Assembly: GCA_039969155.1 (NCBI GenBank)
Contig: JBDVOJ010000105.1
Coordinates: 1 to 64,000 of the forward strand
DNA from: GCA-002733465 sp039969155
Lineage (GTDB): Bacteria > Pseudomonadota > Gammaproteobacteria > Enterobacterales > Kangiellaceae
Direction: 5' to 3'
DNA: 64,000 nt
A program made the translations under genes and the position numbers. Each line of letters opens with the position of its first letter. Position 1 is the stretch's first letter. Below are positions 36,385-46,079 of the stretch, piece by piece. The notes beneath the pieces were generated by a model that was given only the letters and a program-made list of their open reading frames with translations, was not told the origin of the DNA and did not search any database.

Positions 36385-37064
36385 CTAACCGCATTCGACA
36401 ACAAGAAAGTGATGAACTCAACAAGCAGTTGTTAGATGAGTTGCAAACAATAGAAAAAGTTCTAAGAGAATCCGAAAGTGCCGAAATTGACCCGAGCGTT
36501 GACAAACAAATATTAGCTGCGGCATATCGTGAGTCGCAGCTTCCACGGAATACTTCTGAATACCGTTTTACTGTTTGGCGAAAACTTTCTCTACCGCTTT
36601 ATATAGCCTCAGGGTTCGTTTTTACTGTTTTGGCTTATAACACTTTACTTTTGCCCAATAGAGAAGAATTTCATGCCGATGAGTCGGCATCAACGATAAT
36701 TAGTATTGAATTTTCTGAGGTCTCAACTGAAAGTTTAAGCGCTCCCCAAATCAGGCAGAAGCGAGAATTGCCTACTTTACAATCTCCAGAGCAACTCCCT
36801 GAAAGAGTAGTCACTGAATCAGGTTCTTCGGCGATAGAGATTGGCTCTTCTAATGAACAACAAAGACAGCTGATTGACCAAGGTATTTATACCGGTAATC
36901 AACTAAAAAAGGCCGAATTTCCTGAAAAAGAGGCATGGGCTCGAGAAATTATTGTTTTGTTAAGAAGTGGAGATACTCAAACAGCTAAGAGTGAGCTGAA
37001 TGAGTTTAAAAAGATCTATCCTGATTACCCAATTGAAGAGCAAATTAAGGTTCTTTCGCATTAA
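36381..37064 (+). CDS. probable membrane anti-sigma factor
   Basis: 227 residues with a cytoplasmic N-terminal part (1-70), one membrane helix (about 71-92, LPLYIASGFVFTVLAYNTLLL) and a periplasmic C-terminal domain. No recognised domain. The four-base overlap with the ECF sigma gene and the single-pass topology are what one expects of an anti-sigma factor; this is inference from context. The periplasmic part has no Cys, so a redox zinc-type sensor is unlikely. Confidence 0.65.
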   Translation: MTNRIRQQESDELNKQLLDELQTIEKVLRESESAEIDPSVDKQILAAAYRESQLPRNTSEYRFTVWRKLSLPLYIASGFVFTVLAYNTLLLPNREEFHADESASTIISIEFSEVSTESLSAPQIRQKRELPTLQSPEQLPERVVTESGSSAIEIGSSNEQQRQLIDQGIYTGNQLKKAEFPEKEAWAREIIVLLRSGDTQTAKSELNEFKKIYPDYPIEEQIKVLSH

Positions 37065-37156
37065 AGACCCTCGTTTAAGTAGGAAAAATTGAGTCATTTA
37101 TTGCTCTAAATCAATTCTGTGACGATTTGCCACTTTGCAATTGGTGATTATTTTGC

Positions 37157-37184
37157 TTGATTCCTACCTAGCGTCCCTTATAAT
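37157..37184 (+). promoter_or_regulatory. promoter of the cytochrome oxidase operon
   Basis: TTGATT (37157-37162), a 16-base spacer and TATAAT (37179-37184) give a strong sigma-70 match. The start would be near 37191, leaving a leader of about 137 bases before coxB. Confidence 0.7.
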
Positions 37185-37327
37185 TCCTCCACAATAAGGA
37201 GGGGTATGGGTGTCAGTTGAAGATTTTCCCCTTGTATGACCGAAAAGCACCCTAAATTCCTTATTTCTAATAATTCAATCTAAAAGGCGGCTTTGTCGTC
37301 TTAACAATAAAAAGTGGAGATCCCTCA

Positions 37328-38461
37328 ATGGCCATTCGACGAAAGTTGATTGCCGGCATAGCTTCATTGTTAACCTTTGTGTTTAACGGTGTCGTACAGG
37401 CCGCATCTGATTTGAATATGCGCCCCGGAGTGACTGAAACTAGTAACGAAGCATTTAACCTTCATATGATGGTGGTGTGGGTAATGGTTGCTATTTCAGT
37501 TGTCGTTTTCGGAGCGATGATATATTCATTCATTTTTCATAGAAAATCTAAGCATCCAACACCTGCTAAATTTTCTCATAGCACTCTAGTGGAGATGATC
37601 TGGACGATAATTCCGATTCTTATTCTTATCTACTTGACCATCCCTGCAGTTAAATTGCTAATAAAGATGGAAGATGCATCCAACCCCGAAATGAGTATTC
37701 AAGTAACGGGCTCTCAATGGAAATGGCATTATAAATATCTAGAACATGATGTAGATTTCTTCAGTAATCTAGATCGCTCTCTCACTGAAAAGGACGAAAA
37801 CTACTTATTAGAAGTAGATAACGCCTTAATTATCCCTGCTGATACGAAAGTTAGATTTTTGGTAACCGCATCAGATGTTATTCACTCATGGTGGGTTCCT
37901 GATTTAGCCGTTAAAAAAGACGCTATTCCTGGTTTTATCAATGAAACTTGGACTTCTATCCCTGCAGAGCACGCTGGAAAAACATTCCGCGGTCAATGTA
38001 CAGAGTTGTGCGGAAAAGATCATGGGTTCATGCCAGTAGTAGTAAAGGTCTTAAGCAAAGCGGACTTTAAAGCTTGGTTAGCGCAAAAAGATGAAGAACG
38101 CATTGCTGCTGAAAAAGCGGCTGCTGAAGCGGCAGCGCAAAGCTGGGACATGGAAAAATTAATGACTCTAGGTAAAGAAGTTTATGACGCCAAGTGTGGA
38201 ATGTGTCATCAAGCCAATGGTCTAGGTCTTCCACCGGCATTCCCTGCACTAAAAGACAGTCCAATTGCTTTAGGGCCTGTTGAAGCGCATATCGATATCG
38301 TTGTGAATGGTAAGTCTGGCACGGGTATGGCAGCTTATGGTCCGCAACTAACAGATGCAGAGCTTGCAGCTGTCATTACATACGAACGAAACGCTTGGGA
38401 AAACAATACCGGCGATAAAGTTCAACCTGCTGACATTCAGGCTTTTAAAGCCGGTAACTAA
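37328..38461 (+). CDS. coxB: cytochrome c oxidase subunit II with fused cytochrome c
   Basis: Subunit II of an aa3-type (caa3-like) cytochrome c oxidase, 377 residues. Signal peptide (1-26), two membrane helices (about 47-70 and 88-110), a CuA domain with the Cys-X3-Cys ligands of CTELCGKDHGFM (CuA), then a class I cytochrome c domain with CGMCH (heme) and a Met in GTGMAAYG as axial ligand. Electrons pass from cytochrome c to CuA to subunit I. First gene of the operon, with an upstream promoter. Confidence 0.97.
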   Translation: MAIRRKLIAGIASLLTFVFNGVVQAASDLNMRPGVTETSNEAFNLHMMVVWVMVAISVVVFGAMIYSFIFHRKSKHPTPAKFSHSTLVEMIWTIIPILILIYLTIPAVKLLIKMEDASNPEMSIQVTGSQWKWHYKYLEHDVDFFSNLDRSLTEKDENYLLEVDNALIIPADTKVRFLVTASDVIHSWWVPDLAVKKDAIPGFINETWTSIPAEHAGKTFRGQCTELCGKDHGFMPVVVKVLSKADFKAWLAQKDEERIAAEKAAAEAAAQSWDMEKLMTLGKEVYDAKCGMCHQANGLGLPPAFPALKDSPIALGPVEAHIDIVVNGKSGTGMAAYGPQLTDAELAAVITYERNAWENNTGDKVQPADIQAFKAGN

Positions 38462-38476
38462 TAGGGGACGATCAAA

Positions 38477-40030
38477 ATGGGCGATCATCATCCAACCGGC
38501 TTTACTCGCTGGTTATACACAACAAATCACAAAGACATTGGTTCAATGTACTTGTGGTTCTCTTTTGTAATGTTTTTAATTGGTGGAGCAATGGCAATGG
38601 TTATCCGTGCCGAGCTTTACCAACCGGGTCTACAATTTGTAGAACCAAATTTCTTCAATCAAATGACGACAATGCATGGTCTGATCATGGTCTTCGGTGC
38701 GGTAATGCCGAGTATGGTTGGTTTAGCTAACTGGTTAATACCAATGATGATTGGTGCTCCAGATATGGCATTGCCTAGAATGAACAACTGGAGCTTCTGG
38801 ATTCTTCCTTTCGCTTTCTTCTTGTTACTTTCTTCGTTATTTATGGAAGGCGGTGCACCTAACTTCGGTTGGACATTCTACGCGCCACTTTCAACGACTT
38901 TTGGTCCACCAAGTACTGACTTCTTTATCTTAGGTGTTCACATGATGGGTATTTCGTCAATCATGGGAGCGATTAACGTTATTGTTACGGTATTCAACAT
39001 GCGTGCCCCTGGTATGACGTTGATGAAAATGCCTTTGTTTGTTTGGACTTGGTTAATCACTGCTTTCTTGCTAATTATGGTAATGCCGGTATTAGCCGGT
39101 ACTGTTACTATGATGCTGACTGACCGTCACTTCGGAACGGCTTTCTTTGATGCGGCTGGTGGTGGTGACCCAGTGATGTTCCAGCATATATTCTGGTTCT
39201 TCGGTCATCCAGAGGTTTACATCATGATACTTCCTGCGTTTGGGGTAGTTTCGGAAATTATTCCAACATTCTCGCGTAAGAAATTGTTCGGTTACTCTTC
39301 AATGGTTTATGCAACTGCATCAATCGCATTGTTGTCATTCATTGTTTGGGCTCATCACATGTTTGCGGTTGGCATGCCTGTCGCTGGAGAGCTTTTCTTC
39401 ATGATTGCGACTATGTTGATTGCGGTACCGACCGGTGTAAAAGTGTTCAACTGGGTTGCAACTATGTGGCAAGGGTCACTGACTTTTGAAACACCAATGC
39501 TGTTTTCAATAGCATTCGTAATCCTATTTACTATTGGTGGGTTCTCTGGAGTAATGCTAGCGATGGCTCCGGTAGATTTCCAATATCATGACACTTATTT
39601 TGTTGTTGCTCATTTCCATTATGTATTGTTCCCGGGAGCGATTTTTGGAACAACTGCTGCAGTTTACTACTGGTTACCTAAATGGGCCGGTAAAATGTAC
39701 AACGAGACAGCTGGTAAAATTCATTTCTGGCTTTCAATGATATTTGTTAACTTAACTTTCTTCCCAATGCATTTCAGTGGTTTAGCAGGTATGCCTCGTC
39801 GTATTCCTGACTACAACATGATGTTCGCAGACTTTAACATGTGGGCAAGTATTGGGGCATTTGGTTTAGGCCTAACTCAAATCTACTTTTTGGTTATCGT
39901 TCTACTAACACTTAAGAATGGTAAGAAAGCTGAAGACAAGCAGTGGGAAGGCGCTAGTGGTTTGGAATGGGATGCTTTACCATCACCAGCTCCGTACCAT
40001 ACTTTTAGCACTCCACCTAAAGTTGACTAG
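38477..40030 (+). CDS. coxA: cytochrome c oxidase subunit I
   Basis: Catalytic subunit I, 517 residues, twelve membrane helices. Heme a / a3 and CuB ligands are visible: H in TTMHGLIM, the His-Tyr pair in GHPEVYIMILPAFG, WAHHMF and VVAHFHYVLF. Reduces O2 to water with proton pumping. Follows coxB by 15 bases in the classical order coxB-coxA-ctaG-coxC. Confidence 0.98.
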   Translation: MGDHHPTGFTRWLYTTNHKDIGSMYLWFSFVMFLIGGAMAMVIRAELYQPGLQFVEPNFFNQMTTMHGLIMVFGAVMPSMVGLANWLIPMMIGAPDMALPRMNNWSFWILPFAFFLLLSSLFMEGGAPNFGWTFYAPLSTTFGPPSTDFFILGVHMMGISSIMGAINVIVTVFNMRAPGMTLMKMPLFVWTWLITAFLLIMVMPVLAGTVTMMLTDRHFGTAFFDAAGGGDPVMFQHIFWFFGHPEVYIMILPAFGVVSEIIPTFSRKKLFGYSSMVYATASIALLSFIVWAHHMFAVGMPVAGELFFMIATMLIAVPTGVKVFNWVATMWQGSLTFETPMLFSIAFVILFTIGGFSGVMLAMAPVDFQYHDTYFVVAHFHYVLFPGAIFGTTAAVYYWLPKWAGKMYNETAGKIHFWLSMIFVNLTFFPMHFSGLAGMPRRIPDYNMMFADFNMWASIGAFGLGLTQIYFLVIVLLTLKNGKKAEDKQWEGASGLEWDALPSPAPYHTFSTPPKVD

Positions 40031-40044
40031 ATCGGAATAAGAAA

Positions 40045-40602
40045 ATGAACGAGCAGATGCAACAACAAAACAAAAAACTGATATTGCGATTGATGGCAAT
40101 CATTGGTGGTATGTTTCTGTTTGCATTTGCTCTTATTCCTTTATACAACGTGTTTTGTGATATCACCGGAATCAACGGTAAGACTCGCGGACAAGCGCTC
40201 TATCAAAACGTCGAAATTGATAAAAAGCGTGTTGTAACAATTGAATTTTTGACAAACATAAATCGCGGAATGCCTTGGGCATTTGGCTCAAAAGTTAAAT
40301 CGATGGAAGTGCATCCTGGAGAGCTTAATGAAGTGATCTTTTATGCAAAAAACCCTTCTAAATCTGAAATTATTGGCCAATCAGTTCCTAGTGTCTCACC
40401 TGGAGAAGCGGCCTTATATCTCAATAAAACAGAGTGTTTCTGCTTCGATCAGCAAAAGCTAATGGCTGGCGAGGAAGTAGAAATGCCAATGAAGTTTTAT
40501 ATTGACGCCGATTTACCTGAAGATATCACGCGTTTAACATTGTCATACCAATTATTTAATGTCACTGATGCAGTTAATGCTGCAAAAGGTGCAACCAAAT
40601 AA
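40045..40602 (+). CDS. ctaG: cytochrome c oxidase assembly protein CtaG/Cox11
   Basis: Copper chaperone for CuB of subunit I, 185 residues. One N-terminal membrane helix (about 13-35), periplasmic domain with the copper motif CFCF in TECFCFDQQ (near residue 132). Lies between coxA and coxC, as usual. Confidence 0.95.
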   Translation: MNEQMQQQNKKLILRLMAIIGGMFLFAFALIPLYNVFCDITGINGKTRGQALYQNVEIDKKRVVTIEFLTNINRGMPWAFGSKVKSMEVHPGELNEVIFYAKNPSKSEIIGQSVPSVSPGEAALYLNKTECFCFDQQKLMAGEEVEMPMKFYIDADLPEDITRLTLSYQLFNVTDAVNAAKGATK

Positions 40603-40634
40603 AGCGATCATCTCGCTGAAATGGAGATTAATTA

Positions 40635-41537
40635 ATGAGCACTGAAACAGAAGAAAAGTACGAAAATTATTATGTGCCCGAACAAAGTGCCTGGCCTATT
40701 ATTGGTGCGGTAGCTTTATTTTTTATCGCTTGGGGCGGGGCTAATTTTATCCATCAATCTACTGAAGTCGTAGACACTGGAGACCAAAGTTGGGGCGGTT
40801 TTGTATTTATGGCTGCAATGGCAGTGATGATATACATGGTATTCGGTTGGTGGAAAGATGTGATTAAAGAATCCATGGGTGGTTTGTACAGCGCCCAAAT
40901 GGATCGCTCTTTCAAACAAGGCATGCTTTGGTTCATTATGTCTGAGGTAATGTTCTTTGCGGCATTTTTTGGCGCACTACTCTACGTTAGACAGCTAATC
41001 ATTCCTTGGTTAGGTGGAGAAGGTAATAACGTGATGACTCATGCTTTGTTATGGCCTAACTTTATTCCAGAATGGCCCTTGACCACTACTCCGGATGGTA
41101 CAACAACACAAGCAATGGGAGCGATGGGGTTACCAGCAATTAATACAGCAATTCTATTAACCAGTTCTTGGACTTTAACCATTGCACATCATGCATTGCT
41201 TAATAACAACCGTAATGCTTTGTTAAATTATACATCGATTACAGCATTGTTAGGGATTATCTTCTTATGCCTGCAGGTGTACGAGTATTATCATGCATAT
41301 AATGACCTAGGATTGACTTTAGGTAGTGGGATCTACGGATCAACATTCTTTATGTTGACTGGCTTCCATGGATTTCACGTTACCATCGGTACTATATTCC
41401 TAATCGTATTATCAATTCGTTGTGCGAAGGGACATTTCACCGCGAAACATCATTTTGCTTATGAAGCAGGCGCTTGGTATTGGCACTTTGTTGATGTTGT
41501 TTGGTTATTCCTATTTATATTCGTTTATCTGATTTAG
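40635..41537 (+). CDS. coxC: cytochrome c oxidase subunit III
   Basis: Subunit III, 300 residues, seven membrane helices. Typical features: FIMSEVMFFAAFFGALLY, TILLTSSWTLTIAHHAL, TGFHGFHVTIGT and a final WYWHFVDVVWLFLFIFVYLI. Stabilises subunit I. Ends the coxBA-ctaG-coxC operon, followed by a terminator. Confidence 0.97.
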   Translation: MSTETEEKYENYYVPEQSAWPIIGAVALFFIAWGGANFIHQSTEVVDTGDQSWGGFVFMAAMAVMIYMVFGWWKDVIKESMGGLYSAQMDRSFKQGMLWFIMSEVMFFAAFFGALLYVRQLIIPWLGGEGNNVMTHALLWPNFIPEWPLTTTPDGTTTQAMGAMGLPAINTAILLTSSWTLTIAHHALLNNNRNALLNYTSITALLGIIFLCLQVYEYYHAYNDLGLTLGSGIYGSTFFMLTGFHGFHVTIGTIFLIVLSIRCAKGHFTAKHHFAYEAGAWYWHFVDVVWLFLFIFVYLI

Positions 41538-41551
41538 ATTTTGATAGACCT

Positions 41552-41582
41552 AAAAAAAACCGAAGCTAGCTTCGGTTTTTTT
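41552..41582. terminator. bidirectional Rho-independent terminator after coxC
   Basis: A-run, CCGAAGC (41560-41566), TA, GCTTCGG (41569-41575), T-run. It ends coxC and also the convergent DUF2909 gene. Confidence 0.92.
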
Positions 41583-41630
41583 ATGCCTCAAGCAAAGTAA
41601 TTGATTGAGAAGTAATTGTTTTATAAAGGT

Positions 41631-41852
41631 TTACTCTGGTTCAACAATTGGCAAACCATGGGGCTCAATCCATCCCATCATCATTGCTACGATTATCAAC
41701 ACAAATAATCCGATAGATAGCCCAATCCGCCAACTTAAGTTAGTCACTGTTTTTTTAGAATCCTTATCGCTCGTTGCTAAAAAATAAAGTGCTCGAAAGA
41801 GGCTAAATAAGATCGCAAGCATCATCAAAATTATTACTATTTTTACAATCAT
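41631..41852 (-). CDS. DUF2909-type small membrane protein
   Basis: 73 residues with two membrane helices (about 3-23 and 42-62). DUF2909-type 'twin transmembrane' proteins occur inside cytochrome oxidase clusters, as here between coxC and surf1. Its role is unknown; presence in this place suggests an oxidase accessory. Encoded opposite to its neighbours. Confidence 0.7.
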   Translation of the reverse strand: MIVKIVIILMMLAILFSLFRALYFLATSDKDSKKTVTNLSWRIGLSIGLFVLIIVAMMMGWIEPHGLPIVEPE

Positions 41853-41935
41853 TAATGTGTGTTTCCCTAGGTTGATACATTGTAATAATGATAGAATACG
41901 CGCCCTGAGGTCTATTTACTAGCGGAATATTAAGA

Positions 41936-42682
41936 TTGCGACATTCAGTCCAATATAAAATCGGACAGTATCAATTAACGATAAATTATTGGTTTCTAAT
42001 CGTTTTCTTACTAGTTCAGACCGGATTAAATGAGTTGGGTTATTGGCAACTTTCTAGAGCTCAAGAAAAACAGCAACGACTAGAACTATTAGCTGAAAAT
42101 GAAAATAGTGTGGTTAAAAATCTAGGCTCGATAAGCGAAGCTGAGATTAGAGATTTTTCAAAGGTTGAAGTAGAGGTTGAGTTGGCTTCCAGAAAAAGTA
42201 TTTTGGTCGAAAATAAAATCCAAAATGGAAACTTAGGCTATCACGTTCTTAACTTAGTTCACGAAGTTGAAAGTAACAAATACATTCTGGTGAATCGAGG
42301 TTGGCTTGAAGGACTGGCCAATCGAAGTGAAGTTCCCAAAGTAGATTTGCCAGCGAATTATTGGCAACTAAATGCAAGGTTTTACCCAATTAATTCACAA
42401 GTCTTATCAGGGGATGCTGAAATTGAAGAGTATGGCAATACTATTAGAATTCCGGTTCTTGATTCTAGTGTTTTGCAAGGGCTAGAAAAGTTGCTGTCCG
42501 CTGATATAGAACCCTACGTTTTACGTATTGATAAGCAAGATACCCACGCCTTAGAAGTTGATTGGGCATGGGTCAGCATGGCTCCAGAGAAGCATCTAGG
42601 ATATGCGTTTCAATGGTTTGCGTTGTCACTGGCGTTTTTAATAGTCAGTTTGTTCGTGTTAGTTAAACGAATTCCAGAGTAA
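41936..42682 (+). CDS. SURF1-family cytochrome oxidase biogenesis protein
   Basis: 248 residues; N-terminal (about 20-35) and C-terminal (about 222-245) membrane helices flank a periplasmic domain with GYWQLSRAQEKQQRL, GYHVLNLVH and ILVNRGWLEG, the SURF1/Shy1 signature. It helps insert heme a3. The start is TTG 41936 with CGGAA upstream, since no ATG lies before the first helix. It begins the surf1-ctaA-ctaB-sco run. Confidence 0.9.
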   Translation: MRHSVQYKIGQYQLTINYWFLIVFLLVQTGLNELGYWQLSRAQEKQQRLELLAENENSVVKNLGSISEAEIRDFSKVEVEVELASRKSILVENKIQNGNLGYHVLNLVHEVESNKYILVNRGWLEGLANRSEVPKVDLPANYWQLNARFYPINSQVLSGDAEIEEYGNTIRIPVLDSSVLQGLEKLLSADIEPYVLRIDKQDTHALEVDWAWVSMAPEKHLGYAFQWFALSLAFLIVSLFVLVKRIPE

Positions 42683-42748
42683 TTCAACTAACAGAGTTTT
42701 GTTTAGGTTTTAAAAATCTAACCCAGTTTTAAAATAGAGGTATTCATT

Positions 42749-43393
42749 GTGGATTTTGATGAAAACAAAAATCAGTCACACAATCAAAATGTAGCTAAGA
42801 ATCGTAAGACGCTGATTCTATTATTTGTGATGTTTATTACGCCGGTTGCATTGGCGTATGCTGCATACTTTGGGAATTGGTTTTCTGGAGCTTCTGGTGC
42901 TCAGGGAGAACTGATTGGTCAAGAAAACCTGACAGATATTGAGGACTATGATTTTGTTAAGGATGATTCACAACTAATTTCCGGTAAAGAGTTTGAGACG
43001 CTTTATTGGTGGATCATACCTCTTGACACTAGTCGTTGTGACCAAGCATGCGCCAACATAAACCTTCACACGGTTAATCAAACTTATTTAGGGTTAGGTA
43101 AGGAAGCCAGTCGTATCAATCAATTGGTGGTAGTGCCGCAAGACAATCAAGTAGATATCGGAAGCTTTCCAAAGGCAACCAGTCAGTTTAATTCAATAGG
43201 AGTTACTCCGAGAGAGCAAACGCACAGTGGAAAGTCACTTGAATTGGAGTCAAATTTTATTTATTTAGTCGACCCACTTGGTAACATCTTTATGCGTTAC
43301 CCATTGGTCAAAGAGGAAAAAGATGCGCCATTAATGAGTCGAAAATTGCGTAAAGATATTCTTCATTTATTCAAGTACTCGCGACTTGGTTAG
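42749..43393 (+). CDS. membrane-anchored Sco-like protein of the oxidase cluster
   Basis: 214 residues: cytoplasmic tail, one membrane helix (about 20-41), then a periplasmic domain with thioredoxin/Sco-like strands. CDQAC (Cys97, Cys101) has the spacing of the copper-binding CxxxC of Sco proteins, but the Sco His is not evident. Such proteins are seen between surf1 and ctaA in gammaproteobacterial oxidase clusters and are usually hypothetical. A copper or redox role in assembly is plausible. The start is GTG with GAGGT upstream. Confidence 0.7.
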   Translation: MDFDENKNQSHNQNVAKNRKTLILLFVMFITPVALAYAAYFGNWFSGASGAQGELIGQENLTDIEDYDFVKDDSQLISGKEFETLYWWIIPLDTSRCDQACANINLHTVNQTYLGLGKEASRINQLVVVPQDNQVDIGSFPKATSQFNSIGVTPREQTHSGKSLELESNFIYLVDPLGNIFMRYPLVKEEKDAPLMSRKLRKDILHLFKYSRLG

Positions 43394-43432
43394 TATTTCC
43401 TTTGAATTTAGATGTAGGTTAAAACGTTTTAC

Positions 43433-44479
43433 ATGAGTCAAACAGCGATCAAAAAACTCGCCATCGCGGCAACAGCTTTTGCTTTAGTAGTAGTGCTGCT
43501 AGGTGCTTTTACTCGTCTTTCTCACGCTGGTTTAGGGTGCCCTGACTGGCCTGGATGTTATGGGTTTAAGCACATACCCACGCAACAAGCTGATATTGAA
43601 GTAGCCAACCAAGCATTCCCAGAAAGGCCATATGAATTTGATAAAGCTTGGCCGGAAATGGTTCATCGTTACTTTGCCGGAACACTTGGTTTATTTGTTT
43701 TGGGGTTAGCTTTGTTAAGCCTTAAACAACAGAATAGACCGATTAGAGGTCACTCGTTTGGCCTTTTAGCACTGGTTATTTTTCAAGCCGCATTAGGGAT
43801 GTGGACTGTGACAATGAAATTGCACCCCGTTATCGTCATGGCTCATTTAATGGGAGGGTTTGCAACTTTAACATTGTTAGCCATGTTATCCGCTAGGTAT
43901 CACAACCAATTTGTGTCGCCAATAGCCTCATCATTAGCCCTTCGATATAAAAAATTGGCAGTGTTGGCTTTGGTGATTTTAGTCATTCAAATCATGTTAG
44001 GAGGTTGGACGTCAGCCAACTATGCAGCAACAGTCTGCTATGAACTGCCTATATGTCAGGGGGAGTGGCTTAAGCATAGTGACTTTGCAACCGGATTTAA
44101 TCCTTTTGCCCAACAAGCAGAGAATTATGAATTTGGTATTCTTGAATCAGAAGCGCGTATTGCAATTCATGCGAGTCATCGTATTGGTGCGATAATCGCG
44201 ACTTTAGTTTTAGCTCTATTTAGTTACAAGCTAATTTCTCAAGCAGACTCGTCCCTATTGAGAAAATTCGGTTTGGTTATTGCTGGTTTATTATTCGTTC
44301 AAGTAACACTGGGCGTGTTTAATATTGTTTTTCAATTACCACTTTATAATGCGGTTGCGCACAATGGCGTTGGCGCAATTTTATTGTTGGTCATGGGAAT
44401 ATTAATGACATTGTTATATAGCCGTAACAGATTACCAAGTGAAGAATCGCCATCTTTACAAAAAGAGGGCGTTGAATAA
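43433..44479 (+). CDS. ctaA: heme A synthase
   Basis: CtaA/Cox15: converts heme O to heme A. 348 residues, eight membrane helices. Conserved His are in MVHRYFAGTLG, VMAHLMGGF, IHASHRIGAI and AVAHNGVGAI. A Cys pair (CPDWPGC) lies in the first periplasmic loop. Its stop overlaps the ctaB start (ATG-A) by one base. Confidence 0.95.
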   Translation: MSQTAIKKLAIAATAFALVVVLLGAFTRLSHAGLGCPDWPGCYGFKHIPTQQADIEVANQAFPERPYEFDKAWPEMVHRYFAGTLGLFVLGLALLSLKQQNRPIRGHSFGLLALVIFQAALGMWTVTMKLHPVIVMAHLMGGFATLTLLAMLSARYHNQFVSPIASSLALRYKKLAVLALVILVIQIMLGGWTSANYAATVCYELPICQGEWLKHSDFATGFNPFAQQAENYEFGILESEARIAIHASHRIGAIIATLVLALFSYKLISQADSSLLRKFGLVIAGLLFVQVTLGVFNIVFQLPLYNAVAHNGVGAILLLVMGILMTLLYSRNRLPSEESPSLQKEGVE

Positions 44480-45402
44480 TGTCGGAAAATAGTCAACCAG
44501 TCTCAGAAAAAGCGAATTTGGTCGGTGTTAAACCTACTTGGAAAGACTACTTAGAATTAACTAAACCCAAAGTAGTACTACTAATTCTAATAACTGCCAT
44601 CGTTGGTATGTTTATGGCAACACCAGGAATGGTACCTTGGGATATTTTAGTGGTTGCAACGATTGGAATTGGATTCGCTTCCGGTGGCGCCGCTGTCGTT
44701 AACCATGTTGTTGACCAAAAGATCGATGCAATAATGGCAAGAACATTAAAACGTCCGGTGGCGAGCGGTAAAATTGGCGACAAACAAGCTATAGTATTCG
44801 CCGCGATATTATCGATATCGTCTCTAGTTATGCTGTACTTTTATATCAACCCATTAACTGCCTTATTAACGTTTTTTGGTCTAGTGGGTTACGCATTTGT
44901 CTATACAATGTACTTAAAGCGAGCGACCCCTCAAAATATCGTAATAGGCGGATTGAGCGGCGCCATTCCTCCTCTATTAGGTTGGACAGCTGTCGACGGC
45001 TATGGCGGCGATATTCATCCACATGCGCTGTTATTAGTATTAATCGTGTTTGTTTGGACACCCCCTCATTTTTGGGCTCTGGCGATTTTTAGAAGAGATG
45101 AATACGCAAAAGCGGATATCCCAATGTTACCCGTCACCCACGGCATCGACTTCACCAAAACCAGCATTATTTTATATACCATTTTGTTAATTTTTGCGGG
45201 GCTATTGCCTTACTTAACCCATATGTCGGGGCTCATCTATCTTGTTTCTTCGAGTATTTTGGGGCTCATATTTTTAATCTATGCGATTCGATTAAAAATA
45301 TCCAAACAACGAAAAATTGCTATGGATACTTTTAAGTACTCCGTTAATTATTTGTTGCTGATGTTTGTAGCGCTGTTAGTTGATCATTATTTCAAGTACT
45401 AG
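44479..45402 (+). CDS. ctaB: protoheme IX farnesyltransferase (heme O synthase)
   Basis: UbiA-family prenyltransferase (CtaB/CyoE), 307 residues, about nine membrane helices. The first Asp-rich-like motif NHVVDQKIDAIMARTLKRP and the second YLKRATPQNIVIGG/FRRDEYAKADIPMLPVTHG are present. Converts heme B to heme O, the substrate of CtaA encoded just upstream. Confidence 0.96.
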   Translation: MSENSQPVSEKANLVGVKPTWKDYLELTKPKVVLLILITAIVGMFMATPGMVPWDILVVATIGIGFASGGAAVVNHVVDQKIDAIMARTLKRPVASGKIGDKQAIVFAAILSISSLVMLYFYINPLTALLTFFGLVGYAFVYTMYLKRATPQNIVIGGLSGAIPPLLGWTAVDGYGGDIHPHALLLVLIVFVWTPPHFWALAIFRRDEYAKADIPMLPVTHGIDFTKTSIILYTILLIFAGLLPYLTHMSGLIYLVSSSILGLIFLIYAIRLKISKQRKIAMDTFKYSVNYLLLMFVALLVDHYFKY

Positions 45403-45416
45403 AGTGGTTTGTTACC

Positions 45417-46079
45417 ATGAATAAATTACTACCTTATATATTGATTGCAATTGCTGCAGTCGCAGGATTGTTGTTGAATCAATATTTGAATCCTTCAGAA
45501 AAACAGGCTAATTCTGCTGTAGCGGATCAAGAAAATGGCAATAGAATAGATAATCGATTTGAAACGCTATTAATATACCCGAAAAAAAATCGTCTACCGG
45601 CATTTCAATTTGTAAACCAAGATAATCATTCTTTCACGAATGAGAATTTTCTTGAACGTTGGAATCTAATTTTTATCGGCTACACTAATTGTCCAGACGT
45701 ATGTCCTAATACTCTAAACCAAATGACTCAATTGTATAATTCGCTAGATGTTAAAACGCAACAGAAATTCCAGTTTATCCTATTATCTGTTGACCCAGAG
45801 AGAGATACCCCTGATCACCTAAAAAACTATTTAGACTATTTTCATGAAGATTTTATTGGGGTGAGCGGTGATAAAACTCAATTAGATAAAACGGTTAAAG
45901 CGCTTGGTGGAGTGTATTCTCTTAATAAGGAAGAGGGCGAATTTTATACTGTTGACCATTCGGCAAGAATTTTTATAGTCGGACCTGAAGCTCGTCGATA
46001 TGGCATTATGGAAAGCAGTTCTATTGCATCGTCCGACAAATCAACACTCGTGAAAGAATTAACACTTCTTTCAATGTAA
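45417..46079 (+). CDS. SCO1/SenC-family copper chaperone
   Basis: 220 residues with an N-terminal membrane anchor (about 5-22) and a thioredoxin-like domain. Copper ligands CPDVC (Cys92, Cys96) and His in VDHSARIF (about 182) are seen. Delivers copper to the CuA site of CoxB. Last gene of the surf1-ctaA-ctaB-sco run; the next gene starts about 195 bases on. Confidence 0.94.
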   Translation: MNKLLPYILIAIAAVAGLLLNQYLNPSEKQANSAVADQENGNRIDNRFETLLIYPKKNRLPAFQFVNQDNHSFTNENFLERWNLIFIGYTNCPDVCPNTLNQMTQLYNSLDVKTQQKFQFILLSVDPERDTPDHLKNYLDYFHEDFIGVSGDKTQLDKTVKALGGVYSLNKEEGEFYTVDHSARIFIVGPEARRYGIMESSSIASSDKSTLVKELTLLSM

